Positions 16,886 through 25,614 are shown, numbered from the stretch's first letter. The stretch: DNA of 64,000 bases from Kumtagia sp052180275 (GCF_052180275.1 NZ_CP197465.1:4836001-4900000); one strand, 5' to 3'. Translations and numbers: made by a program. Notes: generated from the letters alone by a model not told the origin.

Positions 16886-17923
16886 GTGACGGGCGTACCT
16901 TCCGTGTCAGCTTCAGACTTCCGCGACATCGTCACGACGGGCGACGCCAGCAAGGCGGAACGCCTCTTCCGGGCGGCGGTTTCCGCCTTCTGCTCGATAA
17001 CCCGCCCGTCGCGGCGAGAGGTCGTACAGCTCGAGGACCTCACCTTGCCGCTTTTCGACAAGGTCTCGGCGGAGGGCCGGCGCTACGTTGCCGCCGCCCT
17101 GTCGGAATGCGCCATCGCCCCCTCGCAGCTCATCGCCAAGCTCGTCGACGACCGCATCGATGTCGCCGCGCCGCTGCTGATACGCTCAAGCCTGCTCAGC
17201 GACGTCGACCTGATCGCGCTGATCGGCAAGCACGGCATCCCGCACGCCCGCGTCATCGCCCGCCGCCCGGCGCTCAATCCCACCATTGCGCAACTCATCC
17301 GCGCGCTGGAGGCGTCGCTCGCGACCTCGGTCAAGATCGTCCGGCTTGCCCAGCCAAGGCCGGAATCGGCCCGCCAGGAACCGGAGCCGCAGCGTGGCCA
17401 GGCGGCGGAGGAAGTGCGCAGCCATTTGCGCCAGATGATGCGCGCCGACCTGCGCTCGGCCTATTCCCTCGAGACGCATGTGCCCGGCGACCGATCGGTG
17501 TTTTCAAAGCTTCGCGACACGGCCTTGACTGGCAACGACACTTTCTTCCAGACCGCGCTTGCCGATGCGCTGGGCATGAACCTCGCCGCCGCCCGCGTCA
17601 TCACCGAGACGTCCAGCTATTCGTCGCTGCTCGCCGCGCTGCGGGCGCTTGACCTCGGCGAGGAGCAGGCCTTCATGCTTGCCGCCGCGGTCTTCCCGGC
17701 GCAGTTCGCCCACCCCGAGGCGATCCGCATGTTCGTGGAACGCTACCGGGCGCTGGACTACGATGCGGCGCGCGAGCGGGTGCGCGGCTGGAAGCTGGAG
17801 ATCGTCGCCAACTGGCTGCAATGGAGTTCGGCCGCGGGGCGCAGCAGGCGCGCCGCCCGTTCCGGCGTCGCCGATGGTACCGGCGGCACCATGGACAGAG
17901 CCGGTCGTTTCAAGGCTTCGTGA
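16886..17923 (+). CDS. DUF2336 domain protein
   Basis: About 345 residues, almost entirely alpha-helical with HEAT-like helices (LIAKLVDDRIDVAAPLLIRSS, LIALIGKHGIPHARVIARRP), which is the pattern of the DUF2336 family of alphaproteobacteria. In several species these proteins sit near envelope or cell-cycle genes; the function is not established. The start is a GTG at 16886; no ATG is available near the conserved start. The gene ends tail-to-tail with the DUF1491 gene, overlapping it by 14 bp. Confidence 0.7.
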   Translation: MTGVPSVSASDFRDIVTTGDASKAERLFRAAVSAFCSITRPSRREVVQLEDLTLPLFDKVSAEGRRYVAAALSECAIAPSQLIAKLVDDRIDVAAPLLIRSSLLSDVDLIALIGKHGIPHARVIARRPALNPTIAQLIRALEASLATSVKIVRLAQPRPESARQEPEPQRGQAAEEVRSHLRQMMRADLRSAYSLETHVPGDRSVFSKLRDTALTGNDTFFQTALADALGMNLAAARVITETSSYSSLLAALRALDLGEEQAFMLAAAVFPAQFAHPEAIRMFVERYRALDYDAARERVRGWKLEIVANWLQWSSAAGRSRRAARSGVADGTGGTMDRAGRFKAS

Positions 17924-18254
17924 TCGACAGGAGTTCGGCCGCCGCCTCGCTGCCGGCCTCGATCTCCACCACCCAGATGTCCGGATCGAAGCGCTGCTCC
18001 TTGGCGAGCCGCGCCGCCACGGCCTCGTCATCGCCGCGCAACAACTCGGCGAACAGCCGGTCCTCGGGCCGCCCCTCGCCGTAGCTCGCCTGCGCCGCCG
18101 GGCCAAACAGCGTCGTCTCGCCCAGCCGGTCGCGGCTGGTCACGAACACCGCCCCGGCCTCGAAGGCGCCACGCCGCACCACCGCGCCATAACCGCCGCT
18201 CGAGAAAACGCGGCGCAACAGGGCGGAAACGAAAAGATCGGATGTTACGCGCAT
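17910..18254 (-). CDS. DUF1491 family protein
   Basis: A 114-residue protein with the DUF1491 pattern: TSDLFVSALLRRVFSSGGYGAVVRRGAFEAGAVFV at the N-terminus, then LFGPAAQ and a C-terminal DPDIWVVEIE. The family is short and restricted mostly to alphaproteobacteria; role unknown. It begins 55 bp after the peptidoglycan-binding gene's stop on the other side of transcription and is not obviously in an operon. Confidence 0.72.
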   Translation of the reverse strand: MRVTSDLFVSALLRRVFSSGGYGAVVRRGAFEAGAVFVTSRDRLGETTLFGPAAQASYGEGRPEDRLFAELLRGDDEAVAARLAKEQRFDPDIWVVEIEAGSEAAAELLSITKP

Positions 18255-18308
18255 GGGTTATCCTTGGCCGGCCCAGGCGGAAGGCGCAAGAGCAGCCTTT
18301 GCCGCGAC

Positions 18309-19235
18309 CTACTTGGCGTAGCCCAGCTCGCGCATCTTCTTGTACAGCGCGGCGTCCGGCACCCCGGTCACCGGCAGCCCGAAGATCGACTGGAACTCGC
18401 GGATGGCGTTCTTGGTCTTGCCGCCCATGACACCGTCGACATCGATGCCCTCGTTGCCGAAGGCCTTCAGCCCGGCCTGGACCTTCTTGGTCAGGCTGGC
18501 GAGTTCCGCCTTGGCCGTGTCGTCGGCCTTCTGCACGGCCGGCTCGGGCTTTGCGGTCGCCGCGGGTTTTGCCGCAGGCACCGGCTTCGCCACCGGCTGA
18601 TCCGCTTTCGCTGCCGGCTGGTCCGCCTTGGCCTGCTTCTGCGCGGGTTTTGCCGCCAGCTGTTGATCCGGCTTGCGCGGCGCGGGTGTCGGCGTGATGC
18701 CGGCGGTGGTCGGCTCCAGGCCGAGTTGCACCAGCAGTTCCTCGTCGACACCGTTCGCCGCCGCCAGCCCGACCTTGCCGCGATAGGTCTCGATCGCCTT
18801 CGCCGTCGCCGGGCCGGAAATGCCGTCGACCGTCCCGTCGTAGAAGCCGAGTTCCTTGAGAATGCCTTGCACCTGCGCCGTCGTGGCATCCGCCGAGGGC
18901 GCCGCCGGCCGGGATGTGGCGGGCGCCAGCGCCGGCTTCAAGGCCGGCTCGGCGGGCCGCTCGATCAGGAAGGTCGTCTCCGGCTCGGCCGGTTGCCCCG
19001 CGTCCGAATGGCGGACGAGATCGCGGGTCGGGAAGAACGCGCCGCGATGCGCGTGCGGCTGGTACCAGATCGCATTGGCCGAGACGTAGCAGAAGGCGAC
19101 GAGAAAGGCCGTCGAGCCGCCGGCGATCACCGGGTTGCGGGCAATCATGGCACCGAGCGCCGAAGCGCCGCCGAGCAGCGGCGCGCGCTTGGCCGGGGCG
19201 CGCTTAGCTTGCTTTGCGGAGCGTGCCATTCGCAT
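18309..19235 (-). CDS. Membrane-anchored peptidoglycan-binding (PG_binding_1) protein
   Basis: A 308-residue protein. A basic cytoplasmic N-terminus precedes one membrane helix (residues 33-57), then a long Pro/Ala/Lys-rich linker joins two PG_binding_1 domains: VQGILKELGFYDGTVDGISGP and VQAGLKAFGNEGIDVDGVMGG. These three-helix domains bind peptidoglycan. The start overlaps the 3' end of the histidine kinase gene by about 32 bp, so the two are co-translated and may act together in cell-envelope signalling. An ATG six bases further in is an equally possible start. Confidence 0.82.
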   Translation of the reverse strand: MRMARSAKQAKRAPAKRAPLLGGASALGAMIARNPVIAGGSTAFLVAFCYVSANAIWYQPHAHRGAFFPTRDLVRHSDAGQPAEPETTFLIERPAEPALKPALAPATSRPAAPSADATTAQVQGILKELGFYDGTVDGISGPATAKAIETYRGKVGLAAANGVDEELLVQLGLEPTTAGITPTPAPRKPDQQLAAKPAQKQAKADQPAAKADQPVAKPVPAAKPAATAKPEPAVQKADDTAKAELASLTKKVQAGLKAFGNEGIDVDGVMGGKTKNAIREFQSIFGLPVTGVPDAALYKKMRELGYAK

Positions 19236-20979
19236 TCTCTCCAGATGCCCCGCCCCGCAGCCGCGCCGGCCCGCTGCTGGTCCCCGCGCCGGTCGGCCCG
19301 TCGATCGGCAGGCTGATCGTCACCGTCGTGCCCTTGCCGAAGGCGCTATCGATCGACATCGCACCGTCGTGCAGGGCCACCAGCCCCTTGACCAGCGCCA
19401 GCCCGAGCCCGGTTCCCTCGAACTGCCGGGTGTAGTCGTTCTGCACCTGCGCGAAGGGCTGTCCGAGGCGGCTGAGATCGTCGGCGGCAATGCCGATGCC
19501 AGTATCGCTGACCCAGAAATGCAGCCGCGAGCCGATGCGCTTGGCGCCCAGCGAGACGTCGCCGCCGTTCGGCGTGAACTTGATTGCGTTGGAAAGAAGG
19601 TTGAGCAACATCTGCTGGACCGCGCGCCTGTCGGCCATTATCTCGCCGTTGGCGGGCGAAATGTCCATCGCAAGGTTGATGTCCTTGGCTTCCGCCTGCA
19701 GGCGGACCATAGCGGTGCACAAGGTCGCGGCCTCGCCGAAAGAGAACGGCTCCGGATTGGTGGAATAGGATCCGGCCTCGATCTTCGACACGTCGAGGAT
19801 GGAGTTGACGACGGCCAGGAGATGGTTGCCGGCCTCGCGCACGATCTCAATGTTCTCGCGCTGCCGCGGGTTTGCCAGCGGGCCATGCACCTCGCAGAGC
19901 AGCATGTCGGAGAAGCCGATGATCGAATTCAGCGGCGTCCGCAATTCGTGGCTGACGGTAGCGAGGAAGCGTCCCTTCGCCACCTCCAGCCCGGCATTGG
20001 TCTCCTTCGCAGCGGCCAGTGCGGCGCGCAGGTCGGCCACTTCCGAATTGTCGCGCAATCTTCCGATGATTTCCGCGCCGGCCCGCCACAGGTCGATGAC
20101 CAGCGCCCGGTGCACCGGTGCGGTCCCCTCGTCGGGAGCGGCCGGCAGCCTGAGCTTCAGCTCGACCTTGCGGCGCGCCGCGCCGTCGCGCAGATCCGCC
20201 AGCGCGCACAGGAAGCCGACCCGGTCGCCCACATGCACGCGCTGGAAGAAACCCGTGCCGACCAGAAGATCGGGATCGATGCCGAGCAGGTCGCGCGCCG
20301 CCGCGTCGATGTCGAGCAGGTCGCCATTCGCGGCAAACTTCAATGGAATGCGATCCGGTTCGGCCTCCGCCTGAGCAGTGTCGGCCGACCGCTTCGCCTC
20401 CGCGCCGAAAAGCCCGCCGGCCCTCGGCAGCAACAGCACGGCGTAGGACAGCGGCAGCAGCCAATGCCAGCCTGCCGCATCCGCGCCCGGAAACAGGGCG
20501 CCGAAGCCGGCGGCCTGCATCAGGAGGGCGGCGGCCATGGCGCCCGCGCCCCACGCGAGCGCCCGTGCGGTGCGGAAGGCCAGCCATGCCTCGATCGGCA
20601 GCGCCGCCGCAAGCAGGGCAAGCGGGGATTGCAGCCCGCCCGCCGCAGCGATCAGGAAGGCGATCTGCAGCGTGGTCAGCGCCAGCACGGCAGCCAGCAC
20701 CGGGCCGACATTCTTGCGCGCCGTGACGGCAAGTGCCGCCAGCCCGCACCCGAGAAACGAGGCACAGATGAAACCAAAGGTCGCATCGGCGCCGATGCCG
20801 GACGGCAGCAAGGTCCAGGCGGCCGCCGACACGAGGAACGGGCAGGCAAGCAGCATGACGAGCATGCGGCGCTGTGCGGCGCGCTCCGTTTCGTCGGCGG
20901 CGCGCGGGTGCACCAGGCGGCCCCACACGGCTGCGACGGCACGCATCAACCCGGCGTATCTGGTCGCGAACAAATTCAA
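19204..20979 (-). CDS. Membrane sensor histidine kinase (PleC/DivJ/PdhS-like)
   Basis: About 591 residues. A polytopic N-terminal region (about five to six hydrophobic helices) is followed by a PAS-like segment, then the H-box ATVSHELRTPLNSIIGFSDML, and an HATPase_c domain with NLLSNAIKFTPNGG (N), DTGIGIAADD (G1) and FEGTGLGLALVKG (G2). The H-box belongs to the class that includes PleC, DivJ and PdhS, which control cell-cycle phosphorelays in alphaproteobacteria. No receiver domain is fused. The start is taken as a TTG at 20979 preceded by GGAAG; an ATG at 20946 and an open frame back to 21138 are alternatives. The downstream peptidoglycan-binding gene overlaps its end. Confidence 0.82.
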   Translation of the reverse strand: MNLFATRYAGLMRAVAAVWGRLVHPRAADETERAAQRRMLVMLLACPFLVSAAAWTLLPSGIGADATFGFICASFLGCGLAALAVTARKNVGPVLAAVLALTTLQIAFLIAAAGGLQSPLALLAAALPIEAWLAFRTARALAWGAGAMAAALLMQAAGFGALFPGADAAGWHWLLPLSYAVLLLPRAGGLFGAEAKRSADTAQAEAEPDRIPLKFAANGDLLDIDAAARDLLGIDPDLLVGTGFFQRVHVGDRVGFLCALADLRDGAARRKVELKLRLPAAPDEGTAPVHRALVIDLWRAGAEIIGRLRDNSEVADLRAALAAAKETNAGLEVAKGRFLATVSHELRTPLNSIIGFSDMLLCEVHGPLANPRQRENIEIVREAGNHLLAVVNSILDVSKIEAGSYSTNPEPFSFGEAATLCTAMVRLQAEAKDINLAMDISPANGEIMADRRAVQQMLLNLLSNAIKFTPNGGDVSLGAKRIGSRLHFWVSDTGIGIAADDLSRLGQPFAQVQNDYTRQFEGTGLGLALVKGLVALHDGAMSIDSAFGKGTTVTISLPIDGPTGAGTSSGPARLRGGASGENANGTLRKAS

Positions 20980-21432
20980 CTCAACGCTTCCGTATTGTCC
21001 GCTTCGCGGATCGATCTTGATTGAATTCGACCCTCGCACCGAGCGTTTAAGGAATGAATAAAAGGCCCGACATGGATGGACTGCGTGCGCGGCGAAATTT
21101 CGTCCTGTGTCCGGCACGGGCCAGGGATTTCGCTCCATAGTAAACGGAGGGTTTCGAGCACCCCTTCAGACCCGCCCGGGCCAACTTCGCCGGCACATTT
21201 CATACCGATCGGAAAATCCAAGGCTTTTCAGACTGTTATATGGTTGGCAAAACGCTAACGACTCGATTTGCAATTGATTTCTGTTTTCTTCGCCGTTCGA
21301 AAGTTTAGAATTGGTTTCAAACAAGTCGAAAATGCCGGCTACCGGTACAAGTGCTTTTTCAACGGCTTGTGGCATTGTGTCCGGGTTGAGCCGGACTGGT
21401 CGAAAGGCTTTCCGGCGCACGGAGATGGTGAG
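20980..21432. other. Divergent promoter region
   Basis: About 450 bp between the histidine kinase start and the DUF5330 gene. It should contain both promoters. The kinase frame stays open to 21138, but those residues look non-coding. No other feature was recognised. Confidence 0.4.
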
Positions 21433-21816
21433 ATGGGCTTCCTGCTGCGAATCGCATTCTGGTTTTCGCTGGTCCTGCTGGTGATTCCCTTCGACTTCGG
21501 CAGCGAACAGCCGAAGGCGGAGCATGTCGGGCCGATCGAGACGTTCCTCGCCGCACGCGAAGCCTTCGTCGACCTGACTGGCATCTGCGAGCGCAAGCCC
21601 GATGTCTGCGAGGTCGGCAAATCGGCGATGAACACGGTCGGCGTGCGCGCCCGTGAGGCCGCCCGCATCGCCTATGAGGTACTCGACGAGAATTTCGGCG
21701 AAACCGACAAGGCGACTCTTACGGGAACGATCAAGCCGCCGTCCGAACTGGCGCCGAAAGCCCCGCCGACCGCGGACGAGCCTGCGAAACCCAGCCCAAA
21801 ACCTCCGCAGTCCTGA
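21433..21816 (+). CDS. DUF5330 family protein
   Basis: A 127-residue protein. A single N-terminal hydrophobic helix (FLLRIAFWFSLVLLVIPF) is followed by a short conserved core (GPIETFLAAREAFVDLTGICERKPDVCEVGKSA is split by two cysteines, then VRAREAARIAYEVLDENFG) and a Pro-rich tail. This matches the DUF5330 family of Hyphomicrobiales; function unknown, probably envelope-associated. The start at 21433 has GGAGATGGTGAG directly upstream; the frame is open to 21268 but upstream residues are not family-like. Confidence 0.65.
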   Translation: MGFLLRIAFWFSLVLLVIPFDFGSEQPKAEHVGPIETFLAAREAFVDLTGICERKPDVCEVGKSAMNTVGVRAREAARIAYEVLDENFGETDKATLTGTIKPPSELAPKAPPTADEPAKPSPKPPQS

Positions 21817-21961
21817 CAGCCTGCCATTCGGGGTCGATGCCTCCACGGTCGAACGGCTGGGATTCATCGGAGTTTCGCGTGGAAAGTCGCCGCTCCGCCC
21901 CTCCTCCTGCCAGTTCTTTTTCCGTGACGCGACCGCGCTTCGCGCCTATATCCCGCCCATA

Positions 21962-22378
21962 ATGAGCACGATCCAGGCCATCCGCGACGACTTCGCCTTC
22001 CTTGACGAGTGGGAGGACAAGTATCGCTACGTCATAGACCTCGGCGAGGCGCTGCCGCCTTTCCCCGAGGAGTCGCGTAACGCCGCCCACAAGGTCCAGG
22101 GCTGCGTCAGCCAGGTATGGCTGGTGTCCGACCGCGGCAGCGGCCCCGATCCGGTCATCACCTTCCTCGGCGATTCCGACGCGCATATCGTCCGCGGGCT
22201 GGTGGCCATCATGCTCGCGCTGTTTTCCGGCCACCGCGCCAGCGAGATCGTGTCGACCGACGCCGAGGCGCTGATGCGTTCGCTCGGCCTCGACGAGCAC
22301 CTCACGCCGCAGCGCGCCAATGGCCTGCGCGCCATGATCAAGCGCATCAAGCAGGACGCACAGGCGGCGCTGGCGTAG
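21962..22378 (+). CDS. sufE: SufE family Fe-S cluster assembly sulfur acceptor
   Basis: A 138-residue protein of typical SufE length. The conserved active-site region HKVQGCVSQVWL contains the sulfur-accepting cysteine, C48, and the N-terminal WEDKYRYVIDLGEALPP and C-terminal helices fit the fold. SufE takes persulfide sulfur from the SufS cysteine desulfurase and passes it to the scaffold. No other suf gene is nearby, which is common for the stand-alone sufE of rhizobia. Start chosen at the ATG immediately before STIQAIRDDF, where the family begins. Confidence 0.9.
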   Translation: MSTIQAIRDDFAFLDEWEDKYRYVIDLGEALPPFPEESRNAAHKVQGCVSQVWLVSDRGSGPDPVITFLGDSDAHIVRGLVAIMLALFSGHRASEIVSTDAEALMRSLGLDEHLTPQRANGLRAMIKRIKQDAQAALA

Positions 22379-22409
22379 GTCCGCGCGGCGCTCCGCCAGT
22401 CGCCACGGG

Positions 22410-23240
22410 TCAATCGCCGGGCAGACCCGCCCCTTCCTGCCGCATATCCGGCCGATACCCCTCCGCGCCCCAATGCAGCATCGCGTGTCCGCGTGCCTTG
22501 GAAGCCGGCCGGTAGTGGCGCGCCAGCATGCCAAGCGCCGTCTTCAGCAGCATCTTGGCGGAGCGCGCCGGCCAGGCGCGCTCGCGTTCGACGGTCTCCA
22601 GCCCTTTGAGGAAGCAGCATATGTCGACCAGCAGGCCGGAGAGTTCCGGCCCGACCTCCCTCAGCGCCCGGTCGACGCGCTGCCGCGCCGCCAACGCGGC
22701 GTCGGTCAGGTCGGCGATACCGTTGGTATCGCCGCGCCGCCCGGAGCTTTCGCGCGCCTCCCAGTTGGCGCCGAGACGCTGCATGATCCGCCCGCGCGTA
22801 TAGTCGCTGCGCAGGCGCTCGCCCGCCTCGAACTCGGCGCGCGACAGGAAGGCGTGGCCGTTCTTCTGTCTCAGCCGCATCATCTGCGCCAGCGGCGATT
22901 CCGCCAGGTTGATCTCGGCCGCGGCACCTTGGCCATCCTCCGTCGATATTGGTGAAACCTCGATCTGGCGATGCTGGCGCTGGAATGCGGTTTCCGGATC
23001 GCCGGCGCGCAACCCCGCCTTGCGGCCGGCTTCGGTCGCCTGCACGCTGTTGCCGCGCCGCACGATCGATCCGCCGCTCGCCAGCCGCCGCAGCACGACG
23101 GCATCGACCGAGACAGCGCCCTTGTCGTTCTTCAGCACGACGGCGCCCTTGTTGGCCGCCGGCTCGACCGTCGCAGTCCCGCCGGCAAGCAGCGAGAGCA
23201 CCCGCGCCGTCGCCTTCTCCATGTCGTCGCGCGTCTTCAT
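22410..23240 (-). CDS. DUF6456 domain protein, putative DNA-binding
   Basis: A 276-residue protein. The C-terminal half (PLAQMMRLRQKNGHAFLSRAEFEAGERLRSDY is followed by helices ending in LETVERERAWPARSAKMLLKTALGMLARHY) corresponds to the DUF6456 domain found in Hyphomicrobiales, thought to bind DNA because of its helical, resolvase-like C-terminus. The N-terminal part resembles a winged-helix-like segment with VVLRRLASGGSIVRR. The gene follows the DnaA-domain gene by only 1 bp, so the two form an operon. Role unknown. Confidence 0.65.
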   Translation of the reverse strand: MKTRDDMEKATARVLSLLAGGTATVEPAANKGAVVLKNDKGAVSVDAVVLRRLASGGSIVRRGNSVQATEAGRKAGLRAGDPETAFQRQHRQIEVSPISTEDGQGAAAEINLAESPLAQMMRLRQKNGHAFLSRAEFEAGERLRSDYTRGRIMQRLGANWEARESSGRRGDTNGIADLTDAALAARQRVDRALREVGPELSGLLVDICCFLKGLETVERERAWPARSAKMLLKTALGMLARHYRPASKARGHAMLHWGAEGYRPDMRQEGAGLPGD

Positions 23241-23241
23241 C

Positions 23242-23652
23242 TCATATCTCCAGCCGGTTGCGGAATGCGGCCAGCGCCACCTGTTCCGTGGTTATCATCG
23301 TGCGATCGAACTCCAGATCGTCGCGCATGTCCTCGATTACCTGGCAGGCGTAGCGCACCGTGGTGCGGTCGCGGGAAAACCCTCTCCCGACCTCCTGCAT
23401 CTTGATGCCCAGCGCCACATGGGTGACGTACATGGCGATCTGCCGCACGCGCGTCACGCTCGTCCCGGACTTGCCGGTGTTGCGAAGCTCCTTGCTGGAA
23501 ACGCCGTAGAGCGCAGCGCAGACATCGATCATCGCCTCGCAGACTTCCATGATGCGCTCGCCGCGCAGGCCGTCCGCGACGGGAGCCGCGGCCGCGCGGA
23601 CCGGCGGTTCCGCCTCCACCGCCTTTGTCGCCAACGCTGACCTGACTTGCAC
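23242..23652 (-). CDS. Free-standing DnaA domain IV-like helix-turn-helix protein
   Basis: A 136-residue protein. Residues about 60-115 match domain IV (Bac_DnaA_C) of the replication initiator: VRQIAMYVTHVALGIKMQEVG then FSRDRTTVRYA, corresponding to the RQIAMYL...IG..F..RDHTTV signature that reads DnaA boxes. No AAA+ domain is present. Such proteins are found in many Hyphomicrobiales and could bind DnaA-box-like sites as regulators or modulators of initiation; this is inferred from the domain only. It is the first gene of a two-gene operon with the DUF6456 gene. Confidence 0.75.
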   Translation of the reverse strand: MQVRSALATKAVEAEPPVRAAAAPVADGLRGERIMEVCEAMIDVCAALYGVSSKELRNTGKSGTSVTRVRQIAMYVTHVALGIKMQEVGRGFSRDRTTVRYACQVIEDMRDDLEFDRTMITTEQVALAAFRNRLEI

Positions 23653-23854
23653 TGGACCCCTCCGATATAGGAATTCCTTCTTATATCAGGAGCTATGTGC
23701 AATGGGAACAAAACAGGAACTACCTAGGGTTTCTTTTTATTTCCTCCCATTGAAAACGTTGCGTTTTTAGGCGCATCCGCATTTTTTAGAGACGTGTTTT
23801 ATCCCCGCGGCCCGCTGCGCCCCTAGGCTTGGGCATCAGGCAACGGGAACGGCG

Positions 23855-24211
23855 ATGAACACGATCGGCAGCGAAATCCGGGATTTTCTGGCGGCCAAGG
23901 AGGACGCGCGGCTGCATGCGGCGCAACTCGTCGCGCTGCAGATCCTGTGCGGCATCGACCTATCGGCGGCGCTGGCGTCGGATGGAGCGGCGCGCGGCGC
24001 GGCGCTCTCCCGCATCGACCGGCTTCTCAACCGCGAGCGGCTGAAGGGCCTCGCCGGCCACTGGAGCTACGACCTCAACCGCCACATCGCGCTGAAGCAG
24101 GCCGGAGACCGGCTCAAGGCATCACTTGGCGGATCCGTTTCAAACCCGCGCAAGCACACAACGAAAGACGGCGCCAGAAGGCGCCGTCAGCATCGAACAG
24201 AAGCAGGGTAA
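23855..24211 (+). CDS. Conserved-looking small cytoplasmic protein
   Basis: A 118-residue helical protein with no signal sequence; a motif reading RIDRLLNRERLKGLAGHWSYDL stands out. The C-terminal 20 residues are very basic and are encoded over a transcription-terminator hairpin (24167-24188), so the family core probably ends near residue 100. The start has GGGAACGG upstream. Similar short proteins accompany mucR in rhizobia, but I cannot name a family or function. Confidence 0.6.
   Translation: MNTIGSEIRDFLAAKEDARLHAAQLVALQILCGIDLSAALASDGAARGAALSRIDRLLNRERLKGLAGHWSYDLNRHIALKQAGDRLKASLGGSVSNPRKHTTKDGARRRRQHRTEAG
24167..24188 (-). terminator. Terminator hairpin of mucR, overlapping the neighbouring ORF end
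   Basis: A perfect 9-bp GC-rich stem (24167-24175 with 24180-24188), 4-base loop, followed on the minus strand by TTTCGTTG. Position 40 bp after the mucR stop fits a rho-independent terminator. It lies inside the last codons of the convergent 118-residue ORF and may serve both. Confidence 0.65.
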
Positions 24212-24227
24212 AGCCCCGCGGCTGATC

Positions 24228-24653
24228 CTACCGGATCTTCTTCTTGCGGCCGAGGCCCATCTTCTTCGCCAGTTGCGAACGGGCGGTGGCATAGTTCGGC
24301 GCGACCATGGGATAGGTGGCGTCGAGCGCCCACTTCTCGCGATACTGGTCCGGCGTCAGGCTGTAGTGGGTCATCAGGTGGCGCTTCAGCGACTTGAACT
24401 TCTTTCCGTCTTCGAGACAGATGATGAAGTCGTCATGCACGGAACGCTTCGGGTTCACCGCCGGCTTCTGCTTCTCCACCACCGGCTGCTCGACCGGACC
24501 GCCGACGCGGCCCAGCGCCGCATGAACGTCCGAGATGAGGTTGGGCAGTTCGCCGACAGGTACTGGATTGTTGCTGACGTAAGCAGCCACGACATCCGCA
24601 GTCAGCTCGATCAGCATTTCACCGTTTTTCGTGGTCGTATCAGAGATATCCAT
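24228..24653 (-). CDS. mucR: Ros/MucR family transcriptional regulator
   Basis: A 141-residue protein. Residues 79-105 are the prokaryotic zinc-finger-like core (CLEDGKKFKSLKRHLMTHYSL), followed by the basic C-terminal MGLGRKKKIR. MucR proteins bind AT-rich promoters and control exopolysaccharide, motility, cell cycle and symbiosis genes in rhizobia and Brucella. Here the first cysteine (C79) and both histidines (H92, H96) are present, but the position of the second cysteine is an aspartate (D82). Such substitutions are known from Mesorhizobium loti homologues, some of which fold without zinc. The long upstream region (589 bp to the next gene) suggests elaborate regulation. Confidence 0.9.
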   Translation of the reverse strand: MDISDTTTKNGEMLIELTADVVAAYVSNNPVPVGELPNLISDVHAALGRVGGPVEQPVVEKQKPAVNPKRSVHDDFIICLEDGKKFKSLKRHLMTHYSLTPDQYREKWALDATYPMVAPNYATARSQLAKKMGLGRKKKIR

Positions 24654-25242
24654 GGTCTTCTGGCCCCAAGAGAGAGTGATCTAACGCCCTGTCTTTGCTT
24701 GAACCATGCAGGGCTTCGTTCGACTTGACACGAACGGGAACGTTACGAGTCGCATCGACACGACTAAATGGGACGGTTCTCAAGTCAAGTCAATACAAGA
24801 GGCGGGTTTTATTGCTGGTCGAACCAGTCGTTCGCAATGTTGCGGACAAAACTGTTCCTGTGATTTTCCCGGAGACCAGTCGCAACCAACTGTTGTGTGG
24901 ATACTTGACGCGGCGTCACTGGCCACCCTTGGGCCAACATTTGTCACGCCATTGGTCTAACCAGACCGATTCTGACCGTTTTCGTGGGATTTGTGCGATC
25001 TACAATTTTGAGCAATCGTTTGACGATGCTACCGTTAACATCATTCCAGGATCATCTTTGCCGGGTATCGCCGTTGCAGCATGGTCGCAAACCTCGCGGT
25101 ATCCCGACATCCCGCCTCGATCCATCCGCCTGAAGCCGCGCATCTTTCCACGAAGCGAGACTCCGGCGCCACGGGGCGAGGCTTTTAAAGTCAGTACACT
25201 CCTGTTCAGGCAGGATTGGGCAGAACCGGGCGACCGCTGCGA
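24654..25242. other. Upstream region of mucR, no supported gene
   Basis: A 589-bp gap. Short open frames cross it but have poor starts, ordinary non-coding composition and no recognisable family. Small inverted repeats occur (for example CTGGTCGAACCAG near 24820) with no clear assignment. Confidence 0.5.
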
Positions 25243-25614
25243 TCAATATGGCGTGATGTATCTGCCATAAACCCAGCCGGTGACGAAATTTCCGTCACGC
25301 GCCGGGTCGTGCCAGACCTCGCACCAGCGGCGAAGTGTTGCCGCTTGCTGTTTCCAGCCGGGCTGCGCGGAAATATCCAGCAGGTTCACCCCGCCGGTGC
25401 ATCGCCCGGTCATCTGCAGCACCGCGCCGTCCGGATAGGCCGCCTGCTTCTGCGACCGGTTCGACGGATACTTCCGCACGTTCAGCGTATCGCCGAACTT
25501 CAGTCCCGAAACCTTCCATGCAGCGAAGGTCGCAGCGCCCGCCGCGCCGGCCCCGAGCGCCAGCATGGACGCCAGGACGGCCGTCGCGATGATCTTTGCA
25601 AGGGTGTTCGACAT
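25243..25614 (-). CDS. Exported SH3-like domain protein
   Basis: A 123-residue protein with a clear signal peptide (basic start, hydrophobic ATAVLASMLALGAGA, AGA-like cleavage). The mature part resembles a bacterial SH3 domain: GDTLNVRKYPS near the N-terminus and the terminal WCEVWHD ... GWVYGRYI motif. Such domains usually bind cell wall or proteins in the periplasm. Two cysteines in the mature part could form a disulfide. No operon partner; it is divergent from the peptidase gene. Confidence 0.75.
   Translation of the reverse strand: MSNTLAKIIATAVLASMLALGAGAAGAATFAAWKVSGLKFGDTLNVRKYPSNRSQKQAAYPDGAVLQMTGRCTGGVNLLDISAQPGWKQQAATLRRWCEVWHDPARDGNFVTGWVYGRYITPY

Noticed and set aside
24695..25270. 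A 191-codon frame upstream of the SH3-like gene
   Set aside because: Low-similarity composition, poor start, no recognisable family, and overlaps the mucR promoter region.
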